Part shown: positions 52,874 to 62,403 of the stretch, piece after piece
Position numbering within the stretch: the first letter of the stretch is position 1
How the letters are laid out: each line of letters opens with the position of its first letter
From: SZUA-309 sp965215995
Lineage (GTDB): Bacteria; Pseudomonadota; Gammaproteobacteria; Pseudomonadales; Azotimanducaceae
Direction of reading: 5' to 3'
DNA: 64,000 nucleotides
Assembly (NCBI GenBank): GCA_965215995.1
Contig: OZ244128.1
Span: 4,960,001 to 5,024,000, forward strand
Made by a program: the position numbers and the translations under genes
Notes under the pieces: model-generated
The model's input: only the letters and a program-made list of their open reading frames with translations
The model's database searches: none
Told to the model about the DNA's origin: nothing

Positions 52874-53562
52874 TTCAATCTCACACCCTGCAGATGTTCA
52901 TGCTGATAACGCTGTTGGTGACATCTGGATCTCTTGCCGGAGCTTCGACCATGAACACCCAGTGTAAGACCGTTTTGCTCGGCGCCTCCTATGCCGCTGG
53001 CTGGAATCCCGACACTCTAGAAGGTTGTCGGCTCGTCAACAAAGGCGTCGGTGGTAACGAAACAAAAGACATGCTGGATCGCTTTGAAACAGACGTGATT
53101 GCGGAGCAACCTGACAAGCTTGTCCTCTGGGGCTTCATCAACGACATTTTCCGTACCGGGCCTGATGGCATGGCTGCCGCAAAGGCAGACATCCAGCACC
53201 GTTATGTTGAGATGATAGAAAGGGCTGAGGCTCACGGCATCGATGTGATACTCGCGACCGAGGTGACGATCACCCGCCCGAGCGGTTTCATGGAGCTGAT
53301 CGGTCAACTCTACGGCTGGGCTACGGGCAAAGAAAGCTATCAGGACCGAATCAACCGTGATGTGCAGGAGGTGAATGAGGAGTTGCGGCGAATGGGTGCT
53401 GACCGTGGTCTCCTGATCTTCGATCTGGAGAAACTGCTCAGCGACGAATCAGGCGGACGCCGGAGCGAATACGCCGTCGAGGATGGCAGTCACCTAACCG
53501 CTACCGCTTACGAAGCGATCACGACGGCAGCGGCTCAAGGCTTCGGACCTGCGAGCCCCTGA
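52870..53562 (+). CDS. SGNH/GDSL hydrolase with signal peptide
   Basis: A 230-residue secreted or periplasmic esterase-like protein. A signal peptide (MFMLITLLVTSGSLAGAS) precedes the domain. LLGASYAAGW is the nucleophile block (GAS instead of GDS), VNKGVGGNETKDMLDRF the Gly block, LWGFINDIFRTGPDG the Asn block and VEDGSHLTATAYEAI the Asp-His block. All four catalytic positions can be assigned, so it is probably active. It overlaps the fusion protein gene as ATGA and precedes the acyltransferase by 30 bases, which suggests a shared job in O-acyl editing. Confidence 0.85.
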   Translation: MIQSHTLQMFMLITLLVTSGSLAGASTMNTQCKTVLLGASYAAGWNPDTLEGCRLVNKGVGGNETKDMLDRFETDVIAEQPDKLVLWGFINDIFRTGPDGMAAAKADIQHRYVEMIERAEAHGIDVILATEVTITRPSGFMELIGQLYGWATGKESYQDRINRDVQEVNEELRRMGADRGLLIFDLEKLLSDESGGRRSEYAVEDGSHLTATAYEAITTAAAQGFGPASP

Positions 53563-53592
53563 CGCCCGCAGGAAACGCTGCTGATACAGAGC

Positions 53593-55599
53593 ATGCGAGC
53601 TGTAGTAAATCCGGGCTACCGTCCGGAGATAGATGGGCTTCGGGCGCTCGCCGTTGTCCCTGTGGTGCTGTTCCACGCGGGGGTACCTGGCTTTTCCGGG
53701 GGGTACGTAGGTGTCGATGTGTTCTTCGTCATCTCGGGCTATCTCATCACCGGGATAATTCAGCGGGATATTGACGCTGGCCGATTCAGCATCCTTCAGT
53801 TCTACGAGCGCCGTGCGCGGCGCATTCTTCCTGCGCTACTCGCAACGTGTCTGGTTGCTGCCGCGATGGCCTGGGTGTTGTTCCTGCCAGAGGACATGCT
53901 GAATTTCGCTCAGAGTCTGGTGGCTCTCTCGCTCTTCAGCTCTAACGTCCTGTTCTGGCTCGAGTCCGGTTACTTCGACGCCGCCGCTCACGTCAAACCG
54001 CTACTGCACACCTGGTCACTATCCATCGAGGAGCAGTTCTACGTACTCTTTCCGATGGTCCTAATTCTCCTTGCGCGTGCCGATGTCAGCCGTCGAATCA
54101 CGATCATTGCCTTGGCGGTGGCTGTATCTTTCGCGCTGAGCGTGTGGGGCAGCTACGCGTATCCCAGTGCCGCATTCTACCTATTACCGTTCAGAGGCTG
54201 GGAGCTTGGTCTTGGATGCCTGCTGGCTCTCGTGTCGACTCGGGGTGCCGTCGAACGACTCAGTGGCGGTTGGTCTACTGCGCTTGGTATCGGCGCTCTG
54301 GGGCTTGTGCTGGTGCCAGTGTTCGTTTTTGACAACAACACGCGATTCCCTGGCGCTGCGGCCGTGCTACCTTGCGCGGGCACGGCGGCCTTGATCTGGA
54401 TCACGCAGTCCAGCAAGGGAGCTGTGCACAGTCTGCTGGCGGCACCCGGACTGGTCCGTATCGGTCTCATCTCCTATTCGCTTTACCTCTGGCATTGGGT
54501 GCTCATCGTCTTCGCCCGCTACTACCTCAACGACAACCTGCCGGCAGCCTGGATTGTGGTGATCGTACTGGTGAGTTTCGTTTGCGCGGAGCTGTCCTGG
54601 CGTTTTGTAGAGACTCCGCTGCGACGCAAACAGATGCTGCCGGGGAGATCTGTACTTCTCGCAGCTGCTGTGGCAGGCCTGTTGCTCCTGGCGTTCGCAG
54701 GGCTCTACGGCACCTTTCAGGAGGGTTTGCCGCAGCGCATTCCGAGTGTGGTGCTCGACAGCGGTGCCGGTGCCGAGGATCTGAACCCGCGCCGCGAGAA
54801 GTGTCATGCTGGCCTGACGGATGCGCAGGTGCGTTCCGACGACATATGCGTGCTTGGGAGCGCAGCCACTGCCGCCCCAAGATATCTGGTCTGGGGCGAC
54901 AGTCACGCGGAGGCCATGATGGCTGCCTTCGATGAACAGGCACTGGCGCGTGGTCAGGCCGGATGGTATGTCTCCCGGGCTGACTGCCCGCCGCTTGTGA
55001 ACGTCGTGCGTCTCAATGAGGGTAACGGTAAAGGTTGTCCGGCATTTGCAGCGGAAGTGCTGGCACTCGTCGAACGCAAGCGGCCGACAGCAGTGGTGCT
55101 GGTGGCGAGGTGGCCGGTGTATGCCGTCGGCTGGCCTGAGGGAGGGGTGGAGACGGGACCGGATCCGTTCATCGGCTTCAGCTTGCAAGACCCCGCTACC
55201 GCGCAAGCAAGTTCGGCGGCATTTGCCGCTGCGTTCGCTGATACCGTGGCTGCGCTTGAAGGTCTCGGTGCGCAGGTCTGGGTGTTGCACAACGTGCCGG
55301 AGCAGCGTGTCACACCCATCCGCAATGCCTGGGCGCTCTGGCTCGGCAGCCGGGCCTCACCCGGTCTGCCTCGTGCGTTCCATGAAGCCCGGCTGGCCAC
55401 CGTGGCGCCGGTATTCGCGGCACACAATGTCCGGGTGCTGGATGTCTCTGATGCGCTGTGTTCCGAGGTCCACTGCCTGATGGAGATGAGTGGACATGTT
55501 CTTTATCGGGATGAGGATCACCTCAATCTGCATGGCGCACACATCGTGGCGCCAGAGCTTACCCCGCTGTTCGATAGCCTCTCTGGGGCAGGCCGATAG
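53593..55599 (+). CDS. acyltransferase-3 / SGNH O-acetyltransferase (OafA-like)
   Basis: A 668-residue protein with an N-terminal acyltransferase-3 domain of ten or eleven helices and a periplasmic SGNH domain. PEIDGLRALAVVPVVLFHAGVPGF and GGYVGVDVFFVISGYLITGII are the OafA/YrhL signature, and HTWSLSIEEQFYVLFP contains the conserved Glu. The SGNH half starts near residue 415 with VWGDSHAEAMMAAF and ends with YRDEDHLNLHGAHIV, so both Ser and His are present. It passes acetyl groups from cytosolic acetyl-CoA across the membrane to a surface sugar. ATG 53593. It converges on a GT2 gene 3 bases away. Confidence 0.93.
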   Translation: MRAVVNPGYRPEIDGLRALAVVPVVLFHAGVPGFSGGYVGVDVFFVISGYLITGIIQRDIDAGRFSILQFYERRARRILPALLATCLVAAAMAWVLFLPEDMLNFAQSLVALSLFSSNVLFWLESGYFDAAAHVKPLLHTWSLSIEEQFYVLFPMVLILLARADVSRRITIIALAVAVSFALSVWGSYAYPSAAFYLLPFRGWELGLGCLLALVSTRGAVERLSGGWSTALGIGALGLVLVPVFVFDNNTRFPGAAAVLPCAGTAALIWITQSSKGAVHSLLAAPGLVRIGLISYSLYLWHWVLIVFARYYLNDNLPAAWIVVIVLVSFVCAELSWRFVETPLRRKQMLPGRSVLLAAAVAGLLLLAFAGLYGTFQEGLPQRIPSVVLDSGAGAEDLNPRREKCHAGLTDAQVRSDDICVLGSAATAAPRYLVWGDSHAEAMMAAFDEQALARGQAGWYVSRADCPPLVNVVRLNEGNGKGCPAFAAEVLALVERKRPTAVVLVARWPVYAVGWPEGGVETGPDPFIGFSLQDPATAQASSAAFAAAFADTVAALEGLGAQVWVLHNVPEQRVTPIRNAWALWLGSRASPGLPRAFHEARLATVAPVFAAHNVRVLDVSDALCSEVHCLMEMSGHVLYRDEDHLNLHGAHIVAPELTPLFDSLSGAGR

Positions 55600-55602
55600 T
55601 GC

Positions 55603-56667
55603 TCAAGAGTTGAGCCGCGATTTAGCTCGTCGGGCCGAATCCAGTAGCGTAACGGGTAACAGACTCGCCAGACGCACCATCCATGCGAGCGAATCCGCCA
55701 TGTTGTAGCGCAGTGCTTCACGTGCCCGCGTTGACGCCTGTTCACGCTCGAGTTCCGTGAGGTAGAGATAAGACAGGCGTGCGAGCTTGCGTGCTACCAG
55801 CCGCCGGATGCGCTTCGGATCACGCGCCAGCACACGTTCGTCCTCAATGCAATGACGGATCAGTGCGCGGGTACCGTTCTCTGTGGTCGGCAAAAGGCTG
55901 GTGTTCAGTAAGGAGCCGCGCAGCACCTTGTAGGACATGAGGGGAGTGTCAACGTAGGTGAACGGGTGTTCCTTTCCGAGCCGCAGGAAGTACTCCGTGT
56001 CCTCAGCGTGACGGAAGTCTTCGTCAAAGCCACCACTCGTCCTGAACAGCTCGGCGCGTAGTGCGGTGGTGGAAGGCTGAACGAAGTTCCCATGCATAAG
56101 GCCTTCGAGAGGCAAGCCGTAGCGAAAGCCGATGTCTGCGAAACCGGCAGCTGTGATGGTCCCGCCTCGATGAAGAAAGTCAGACATATGATGTATCTGA
56201 CGGCGTTTGAATACCGGAAAAAGAGAATGTTCGCGGGATTCGGTGGCATGCTCGACCACGGTGATGCCGTCCATCGTGATGCTGAAATCGTGGAACAGAA
56301 ACTCACTCTCCGGCAGGGTGTCGATCACGGCGGCGAGCAATTCCAGTTTGCGTGGATGCCAGGTATCGTCGGAGTCACAGAAGGCTATCCAGTCTCCTGC
56401 TGCTGCCCAAGCGCCGCGGTTGCGGGTCTTCGATACACCGCTGTTGGGTTGAGAGAGCACCTTGATGCGGTCACCATGAGTCGCCAGCGTATCCAACGTA
56501 GAATCAGCCGAACCGTCGTCGACGGTGATAATCTCAAACGGGGGCAGGCTCTGATCGTAGATACTTGCGAGAGTGGCATCGATTGTGGCGGCACAGTTGT
56601 AACAAGGGATTACAACCGAGAAGCGGGGAGGATACGGGTTGCTTGACTCGCTCACTGATGCGCTCAA
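55603..56667 (-). CDS. GT2-family glycosyltransferase
   Basis: A 354-residue GT-A enzyme. FSVVIPCYNCAATIDATLASIYDQSLPPFEIITVDDGSADSTLDTL is the nucleotide-binding start, KTRNRGAWAAAGDWIAFCDSDDTWHPRKLELL contains the DxD metal motif, and GGFDEDFRHAEDTEYFLRLGKEH gives the ED catalytic base region. It is the last gene of a minus-strand operon with the heptose genes, so a GDP-heptose donor is possible (inference). The likely start is TTG 56667, overlapping the kinase stop, or GTG 56655; neither has a good ribosome-binding site, so coupling with the kinase is probable. Confidence 0.85.
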   Translation of the reverse strand: MSASVSESSNPYPPRFSVVIPCYNCAATIDATLASIYDQSLPPFEIITVDDGSADSTLDTLATHGDRIKVLSQPNSGVSKTRNRGAWAAAGDWIAFCDSDDTWHPRKLELLAAVIDTLPESEFLFHDFSITMDGITVVEHATESREHSLFPVFKRRQIHHMSDFLHRGGTITAAGFADIGFRYGLPLEGLMHGNFVQPSTTALRAELFRTSGGFDEDFRHAEDTEYFLRLGKEHPFTYVDTPLMSYKVLRGSLLNTSLLPTTENGTRALIRHCIEDERVLARDPKRIRRLVARKLARLSYLYLTELEREQASTRAREALRYNMADSLAWMVRLASLLPVTLLDSARRAKSRLNS

Positions 56668-57653
56668 CGAGTGGACTGTCGGCGCAAATTGAATATGGAT
56701 TTCGTCCCGTCCCGCTCGAGCATGAACGGCAGCTCTCGGAATTCGCTCAGCGCTTTTCGCACTGCGTCCTGCTGCGCCAGGGGTACATAGAGCAGAAGGA
56801 AGCCGCCGCCACCGGCACCAGCCACCTTGCCACCGACGGCACCTGCGGTGAGAGCGCGATCGTACATGTCGTCGATTTCGGGGTTCGAGACGTTGTTCGC
56901 GAGCTGCTTCTTGTACATCCAGTTGTCATGAAGGTACTCCCCGATGCGGTCGAACTCTCCTCCGAGAAGAGCGTCGCGCACTTTCGGCACGAAAGACTTG
57001 ATGTGGCGTAGTTGGTCGATGCGGTTCACGGTGTTCGCAGATTGAGCGGCGAGAATCGATGAGGATTTCCGGGTAACGTCCGTAAAGAACAGCATCACGT
57101 TGGACGCGAACCGACGCAGCTCTGCAGGTGCCAGATCGATCCGTTCCGACAGAACGGTGTCGTCTGTTTTGAAGACGAACTGTTGCAGGCCGCCAAAAGC
57201 GGCGATGTACTGATCCTGCTTACCAATAGGCTTACCACAGCGCTCGATCTCGATCTGACAGGCCATCTCCGCTAGATTGTGGGCTGGCATCTGCACGCCA
57301 CGAAACTGGAACAGGGCATTCAACAAACCAACCGTGATGGAGCTCGAAGAGCCGAGGCCGGATCCTTCGGACGGAATATCGGCCAGCATGGTGATTTCCA
57401 CCCCACGATGCACGCCGGAAATACGCATGGCTTCCCGCACTAACTCGTGCTCGAGCTCCTCGTAGTCATCGACGATCTCCTTTCGCGTGTAGTTTACGTA
57501 CACCTTGTCGTCGAATCGCTCATTAACGATCACGAAAACGTACTTATCGATAGCGGTACTGAGGACGCAACCTTCCTCGAGCTTGTAGAAAGAGGGCAGG
57601 TCGGTGCCCCCGCCGCTGAAACTGATACGCAGCGGGGTCTGAACGATGATCAT
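56664..57653 (-). CDS. hddA: D-glycero-D-manno-heptose 7-phosphate kinase (HddA-like)
   Basis: A 329-residue GHMP-family sugar kinase. PLRISFSGGGTDLPSF is the first motif, IPSEGSGLGSSSSITVGLL the Gly-rich ATP loop, and GGKVAGAGGGGFLLLYVPL the C-terminal motif 3. QIEIERCGKPIGKQDQYIAAFGG is typical of HddA and related heptose or fucose kinases. The product would be manno-heptose 1,7-bisphosphate, used for GDP-heptose in S-layer and capsule glycans. It overlaps the nucleotidyltransferase upstream and the GT2 downstream by 4 bases each. L-fucokinase-type activity is the alternative. Confidence 0.85.
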   Translation of the reverse strand: MIIVQTPLRISFSGGGTDLPSFYKLEEGCVLSTAIDKYVFVIVNERFDDKVYVNYTRKEIVDDYEELEHELVREAMRISGVHRGVEITMLADIPSEGSGLGSSSSITVGLLNALFQFRGVQMPAHNLAEMACQIEIERCGKPIGKQDQYIAAFGGLQQFVFKTDDTVLSERIDLAPAELRRFASNVMLFFTDVTRKSSSILAAQSANTVNRIDQLRHIKSFVPKVRDALLGGEFDRIGEYLHDNWMYKKQLANNVSNPEIDDMYDRALTAGAVGGKVAGAGGGGFLLLYVPLAQQDAVRKALSEFRELPFMLERDGTKSIFNLRRQSTR

Positions 57654-58369
57654 GCTGAGGAACTCCGTAGCCTGTCGAGACCGTGGTGCGCGTCACGCTG
57701 GGCTCGATCATAGCGCTCGGGTGTCCCGACATCGAGCACGTAGTCGTCAACAGTGAAACCGTACATCTCGCCAACCAGCGTTGGAAGCACATCGAATCCG
57801 AAATCCAGCGGCTGCCGGTCGTCGAGGTGGCTCAGCAGGGCTCTACTCGCAGCGTAGATACCGGCATTGGCGAGATCGCTGGCTGGTACCGGAGGTTTCT
57901 CGACAAATCTCACGATACGACCGTCACCGTCCACGGATGCGATACCACACTGCTCCGGATTCGGCGCGTGATAGAGCGCCATCGTAAGCAGTGCTTTACG
58001 GCTTCGATGCGTGGACATCAGCGCGCTTAAGTTGGCGTTGGTTAGATTATCGGCATAGGCGATTAGAAAGTGTTCTTCATCCTCGAGCCAGGAGGCATTG
58101 GCGGCGACCGTTCCGGCGCTGCCGAGCAGTATTTCTTCGTGAACCAGCGATACGTCTATGGGATAGGGATGGCTGCTTACGTAATCGACTACCAGATGAG
58201 CCAGGTGATGAGTGTTCACCAGCACAGCATCAAACCCATGCTCGGCGAGGAGAGCAAGCCAGCGGTCAAGCAGCGGTCTGCCTGCGATTGGCACCAGGCA
58301 CTTGGGTACCCTGTCGGTAAGGGGGCGGAGCCGAGTTCCCAGGCCGGCAGCGAGTAGAATTGCTTTCAC
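57650..58369 (-). CDS. hddC: sugar-1-phosphate nucleotidyltransferase (HddC-like)
   Basis: A 239-residue nucleotidyltransferase that would join GTP with manno-heptose-1-phosphate. AILLAAGLGTRLRPLTDRVPKCLVPIAGRPLLDRW is the nucleotide-binding start with G-x-G-T-R-x4-T and the catalytic Lys, GSAGTVAANASWLEDEEHFLIAYADNL the sugar-site region, and EKPPVPASDLANAGIYAA the second conserved block. The start is GTG 58369, overlapping the epimerase stop. With the HddA-like kinase next door the pair fits the GDP-D-glycero-alpha-D-manno-heptose pathway, though ManC/GCD1-like activity cannot be excluded. Confidence 0.82.
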   Translation of the reverse strand: MKAILLAAGLGTRLRPLTDRVPKCLVPIAGRPLLDRWLALLAEHGFDAVLVNTHHLAHLVVDYVSSHPYPIDVSLVHEEILLGSAGTVAANASWLEDEEHFLIAYADNLTNANLSALMSTHRSRKALLTMALYHAPNPEQCGIASVDGDGRIVRFVEKPPVPASDLANAGIYAASRALLSHLDDRQPLDFGFDVLPTLVGEMYGFTVDDYVLDVGTPERYDRAQRDAHHGLDRLRSSSA

Positions 58370-59487
58370 CTGTTCCCGCCTACTTCACGCACGACGGTGA
58401 GGTTGTGCATGGTCTTTTCTGCGTGCTCCAGGATATCGTCGATGTCGGTCTGCTCGTTGAGATAGGCCCAGTAGGCAGCGATGCTGTCGGTGACACTGCG
58501 TTGCGGCTTCCAGCCAAGTTCGGTGAGGGCGCTGATGTCCGAGCGGATGTGGCGTGTGTCGCCGAAACGGTACGAGCTGCCGATCTTCGGCTCGATGTGC
58601 TTGCCCGTGACCGAAAGCACTTCAGCGTAGAACTCCCGGACTGTAAGCGGCACACCACCACCGACATTAAAGACGCGATAATCGGCGCGTTTGTCGTCCA
58701 GGACGAGCAGGTTTGCATCGACCACATCTTTGATGTTCACGTAGTCTCGGATCTGCCCTCCGTCCTCATAGATGGTGGGGCTGCGGTCGAAGAGCATATG
58801 AAGAGCGAAGATTCGCATAGCGCCCGAGTACGTATTGTAAAAGGACTGGCGGGGCCCCTGAACGATGGAATAGCGCAACGCGACGGAGGGAATCGAGTAG
58901 CGGCGTCCGAGGTTAAGGGCTATGGACTCTTCGGAGTGCTTGCTCAGCGCATACTGGTTACAGGGTTTTATCCACTTCTCAGGTGTGGCACGAAGGGTCA
59001 ATTCATCGCCGCAGTCAGGGCAGCAATGTTCCCATCGCCCTTGACGCAGCTGCTCGTCTGACCTGATGTCGGGCTGTATGTCGCCATGCGACTCGCAGGT
59101 GTAAAGCCCTTCGCCGAGCACTGCCTGGGATGAGGCGACGATAACCTTCTCCACTGGCAGGTTTTGGGTCACGATCAGCTCGTATATGAGCGCCGTGCTG
59201 ACGCAGTTGACGTCAAAATACTGACTGAAGTAAGGAAGGTAATCCTGGTAGGCGGCGAAATGGTAGACCACGTCGACGTCGGCCAGCGCTGCCCGCATTG
59301 CGTCCTGATCCCGCACGTCGCCGTGGATGAACTCAGCCTCTTCAGGAAGGTAGGCGGGCTTGCCTTTTCGGTGCACGGGCTGTTGCAGATTGTCGATGAT
59401 CCGCACCTGCAAGCCGCGCGCGAGCAAAGCATCTACTGTGTGGGAGCCGATGAACCCGGCGCCGCCCGTGACCAGTACCCTGCTCAC
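58366..59487 (-). CDS. NAD-dependent epimerase/dehydratase
   Basis: A 373-residue extended short-chain dehydrogenase. VLVTGGAGFIGSHTVDALL is the NAD site; VYHFAAYQDYLPYFSQYF and YALSKHSEESIALNLG with the catalytic Tyr-Lys follow. It has a zinc-ribbon-like insertion around residues 150-180 (CESHGDIQ, then HCCPDCGDELTLR) with several Cys, which is unusual for the family. It probably epimerises or dehydrates a nucleotide sugar (perhaps GDP-heptose). GTG 59487 is preceded by AGAGG; a longer in-frame extension to 59532 is less likely. It is first in the four-gene minus-strand operon. Confidence 0.85.
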   Translation of the reverse strand: MSRVLVTGGAGFIGSHTVDALLARGLQVRIIDNLQQPVHRKGKPAYLPEEAEFIHGDVRDQDAMRAALADVDVVYHFAAYQDYLPYFSQYFDVNCVSTALIYELIVTQNLPVEKVIVASSQAVLGEGLYTCESHGDIQPDIRSDEQLRQGRWEHCCPDCGDELTLRATPEKWIKPCNQYALSKHSEESIALNLGRRYSIPSVALRYSIVQGPRQSFYNTYSGAMRIFALHMLFDRSPTIYEDGGQIRDYVNIKDVVDANLLVLDDKRADYRVFNVGGGVPLTVREFYAEVLSVTGKHIEPKIGSSYRFGDTRHIRSDISALTELGWKPQRSVTDSIAAYWAYLNEQTDIDDILEHAEKTMHNLTVVREVGGNR

Positions 59488-59668
59488 CTTTGTACCTCTG
59501 CGAAAGCAAGAGGAGTATACGTAAATACGCACCGGTCGAATCCAGATATTTGTATAGCGATGCCGCGGTTTGTAGGCGCTCGAGCCGAATACCTATTGAT
59601 GCTCCGATATTGTTGGTAGCATCAAAACACTTGAAGCAGGCTTGACGGCGGACACCAAAGGAGAGCAA

Positions 59669-61162
59669 ATGAAACGGCGAGAGTTCCTTGAAACCGCAAT
59701 GGCGGGAGCCCTGGTCGGCGGTACCGTTCCGAGTGTGTTGGCAGGCACTGCGTCAGGTCTCCCGCCGGCCACGAGCCGATACATACCAACGCACTTTGTC
59801 ACGGCGGAGGCTACCGGCGGCGGTGATGGCAGCAGGGAACGGCCCTGGACCTGGGTAGAGGCCTATCAGCAGGCTGATGCCGGCATGAAGGTCGAGTTTG
59901 CACCAGGGATTTACCACTCGCCGGGTAACGACGCTCGCGGGAGAGCCTATGTCTTTGGTCCGCGGCGTTCTGGAAGTAGCGGCAGTCCTATTGTCTTCTA
60001 CGCCCGCGTACCGGCAGTCTACAGCGACGACGACAGCACCCACTCACAACTCGTTATCGGTGCGCCGGGAGGCACCTGCACAGGTGCCATGATCGGTACT
60101 CAGCATGTGACCTGGGACGGCTTCTCAATGCGGCAGACGGCGGGCAATAACTTCGGCAGTGAGGAATCCGTATGGTCAGCCTGGGGTTCCAGTCATCTGC
60201 GGTTGTTGCGCTGCCTCTTCGATCAGCAAGGAATTGGCTATCAGGGTCCAGGCGCAAACAACTGGGGCGCGATTTTCATGCAGGTGGTTGATCATGTCGA
60301 GATTGCCGATTGCCGATTCCTCAACATTCCAGGTGTGGATGAGAACACGGCCACCTACCTGGTCTATGGCGTCGGTGAGGTGGAACTACACCACTGCGAA
60401 TTCACCAACAACTGGCAGAACTTCTACATCAAGGGCGTACCGCCTGACGCGAAGTACGATCTAATGCCCCACGATATTCACCACAACCTAATTCGAAACT
60501 GGACTAGCGAGATGCTCGTGATGTTTACGGTAGGTCAGCGTGGGCTTAATCCCACCAGCTACTGCGATTTCCGCCAGAACTCCTTCAGTACAGATCGACG
60601 CAATCTCAGCATTTCCTATCGCTCGTGGCCGGAAACGGCACCGCGGCAGTTTCGCTTCGTCAACAATTCCTTCTTCGGTCGAACACACCCGGGTGCTGAA
60701 CACGGGGAAGGTGGCTTTCACTGGTACGGAGGAGCGCTCATGCCTTCTTCGCGCATCTGGTCGAAGTCGTTGTTTCAGAACAACGTTGTGGAGATGTCCT
60801 CAGGTGCACGCGACTTCGTATACATTTCTGCGGGTGGCCATACCCGCGAGGCTGTGGGTCGCTATGTTCATGATTATAACTACTACAACAACATCCGCCG
60901 TTTCTACGGAGGCTCCTTCGGCAGCTGGCAACGTGGTGGTCAGGATGTCCACTCTTTGCGCGGCGATTCCCCGTTCGTGGACGGCGCCGGCGGCGATCTG
61001 CGGCTTAAAACGGACAGCAAGGCTCGAAGTGCCGGCCGCGACGTCCTAGGGCTGTTGGGGCAGGGGTCAGATGTGCCTATCAACATGGGCGCCTACATTC
61101 TTCCTGGTGATGCGGATGTACTGGGTGTTCGGTCCCAGGCGGTGACTGATGCAGAGATCTGA
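59669..61162 (+). CDS. Tat-exported parallel beta-helix protein 1
   Basis: A 497-residue secreted protein. The start MKRREFLETAMAGALVGGTVPSVLA is a twin-arginine-type signal (RREFL). HFVTAEATGGGDGSRERPWTWVEA resembles the N-terminus of right-handed beta-helix lyases and epimerases. Later segments such as HVTWDGFSM, HLRLLRCLFDQ, HVEIADCRFLN and EVELHHCEFTNNWQNFYIKG look like successive helix coils. It may cleave, epimerise or bind the polymer outside the cell. I begin at ATG 59669 with AAAGGAG five bases upstream; an earlier start at 59642 would bury the signal. Its paralogue begins at 63345. Confidence 0.82.
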   Translation: MKRREFLETAMAGALVGGTVPSVLAGTASGLPPATSRYIPTHFVTAEATGGGDGSRERPWTWVEAYQQADAGMKVEFAPGIYHSPGNDARGRAYVFGPRRSGSSGSPIVFYARVPAVYSDDDSTHSQLVIGAPGGTCTGAMIGTQHVTWDGFSMRQTAGNNFGSEESVWSAWGSSHLRLLRCLFDQQGIGYQGPGANNWGAIFMQVVDHVEIADCRFLNIPGVDENTATYLVYGVGEVELHHCEFTNNWQNFYIKGVPPDAKYDLMPHDIHHNLIRNWTSEMLVMFTVGQRGLNPTSYCDFRQNSFSTDRRNLSISYRSWPETAPRQFRFVNNSFFGRTHPGAEHGEGGFHWYGGALMPSSRIWSKSLFQNNVVEMSSGARDFVYISAGGHTREAVGRYVHDYNYYNNIRRFYGGSFGSWQRGGQDVHSLRGDSPFVDGAGGDLRLKTDSKARSAGRDVLGLLGQGSDVPINMGAYILPGDADVLGVRSQAVTDAEI

Positions 61163-61263
61163 CGCTGCCTGGGGATTAGCAAGAGCCTGCCGTCGGTGTG
61201 CACAGATTGGGCTCGTCGTGAAACCGGCGGTGATCGTCCTGCCACTCGCTCAGCAGGCTCCTG

Positions 61264-62403
61264 GTGTCTGAGGTCCACGACAAGCCAAAAATCCTGTTCG
61301 TCAATTCCGCGCTCCACATCGGTGGCGCTGAAACCGTGACAGCCAACCTGCTGCGGGGTATCGATCGCGCACGTTTCGATGCGAAGCTGTGCTGTCTGGC
61401 GGATCTGGGACCCGTCGGCGAGCGTCTCGCGGCTCAGGGAGAGGAGATCTTTGTGGTGCCCCAGCGACGAGGGCTGCGGGGTAAGCGTACCAGCTCGCTA
61501 CGGCTGCAGCGCTACGTCGTCGAGAATGGTGTGGAACTGGTTCACTCAAACGATCTTCATGCATTCATAGATTGCGCTGTCTGCCGGTTGATTACGCCTG
61601 GCCTCAAACACGTGCACACCTTTCACTTCGGTAACTACCCGCACATCGAACGAAAGTATCTGCTCATCGAAACCATCTGCTCGCGACTGGCGAGTGCGCT
61701 GGTAGCCGTGGGTGTGAAACAGAGCGACGCGATATGCCGTGCCTTGCGGTTGAATCCGAAACGACTCCAGGTCATTGGCAATGGGCTGATGCCGCATAGC
61801 GAGCGTGGGGCGATCGAATGTTCGATTATGGCAGGAGAGACGCGCTTCAAGCTCGGCACTATCAGCACGCTCATGGAGCAGAAGAATGTCGAATCTCTGC
61901 TACGGATTGCCGCCATACTCAAGCGGTCGACGCGGGATTTCGTGGTGCTTGTCGCTGGCGAGGGACATCTGAGGTCAGAACTCGAGGCAATGGCGACTGA
62001 GCTGGACGTTCAGGATCACGTCAGATTCCTCGGCTGGGTGCCGAATGCTGCCGAGGCAATCCTGCCGGAGTTGGATGTCTTCATTCAAACGTCGCGATGG
62101 GAAGGGATGTCGATGGTTATTCTCGAAGCCATGCTGGCGCAGAGGCCAATCGTCGCTACTTGTGTGGGGGACAACGAGTACGTACTGCGTGAAGGTGAGA
62201 CGGGTTATCTGTTCGACGTCGATGACGATGAAACGGCGGCAGGTCATGTGCTGAGACTGATGCAGGACCAAGCGCTACGTGAACGTCTGGGTAAACGAGC
62301 CTACGAAGAGTTTCAGGCCAAGTATTCGGCGGATACCATGATCGAGAGCTACATGGCGCTCTACGACCGGCTGCTTGGTCGAGGCGCCACCATTTGCCGG
62401 TAA
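61264..62403 (+). CDS. GT4-family glycosyltransferase
   Basis: A 379-residue GT-B enzyme. ILFVNSALHIGGAETVTANLLRGI is the N-terminal GGAE motif; YVVENGVELVHSNDLHAFI and HVHTFHFGNYPHIERKY follow. The C-terminal domain has LGTISTLMEQKNVESLLRIA and DVFIQTSRWEGMSMVILEAMLAQRPIVATCVGDNEYVL, the E-x7-E donor motif. Start GTG 61264. It lies between two beta-helix genes and overlaps the next gene by 10 bases. Specificity unknown. Confidence 0.88.
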   Translation: MSEVHDKPKILFVNSALHIGGAETVTANLLRGIDRARFDAKLCCLADLGPVGERLAAQGEEIFVVPQRRGLRGKRTSSLRLQRYVVENGVELVHSNDLHAFIDCAVCRLITPGLKHVHTFHFGNYPHIERKYLLIETICSRLASALVAVGVKQSDAICRALRLNPKRLQVIGNGLMPHSERGAIECSIMAGETRFKLGTISTLMEQKNVESLLRIAAILKRSTRDFVVLVAGEGHLRSELEAMATELDVQDHVRFLGWVPNAAEAILPELDVFIQTSRWEGMSMVILEAMLAQRPIVATCVGDNEYVLREGETGYLFDVDDDETAAGHVLRLMQDQALRERLGKRAYEEFQAKYSADTMIESYMALYDRLLGRGATICR

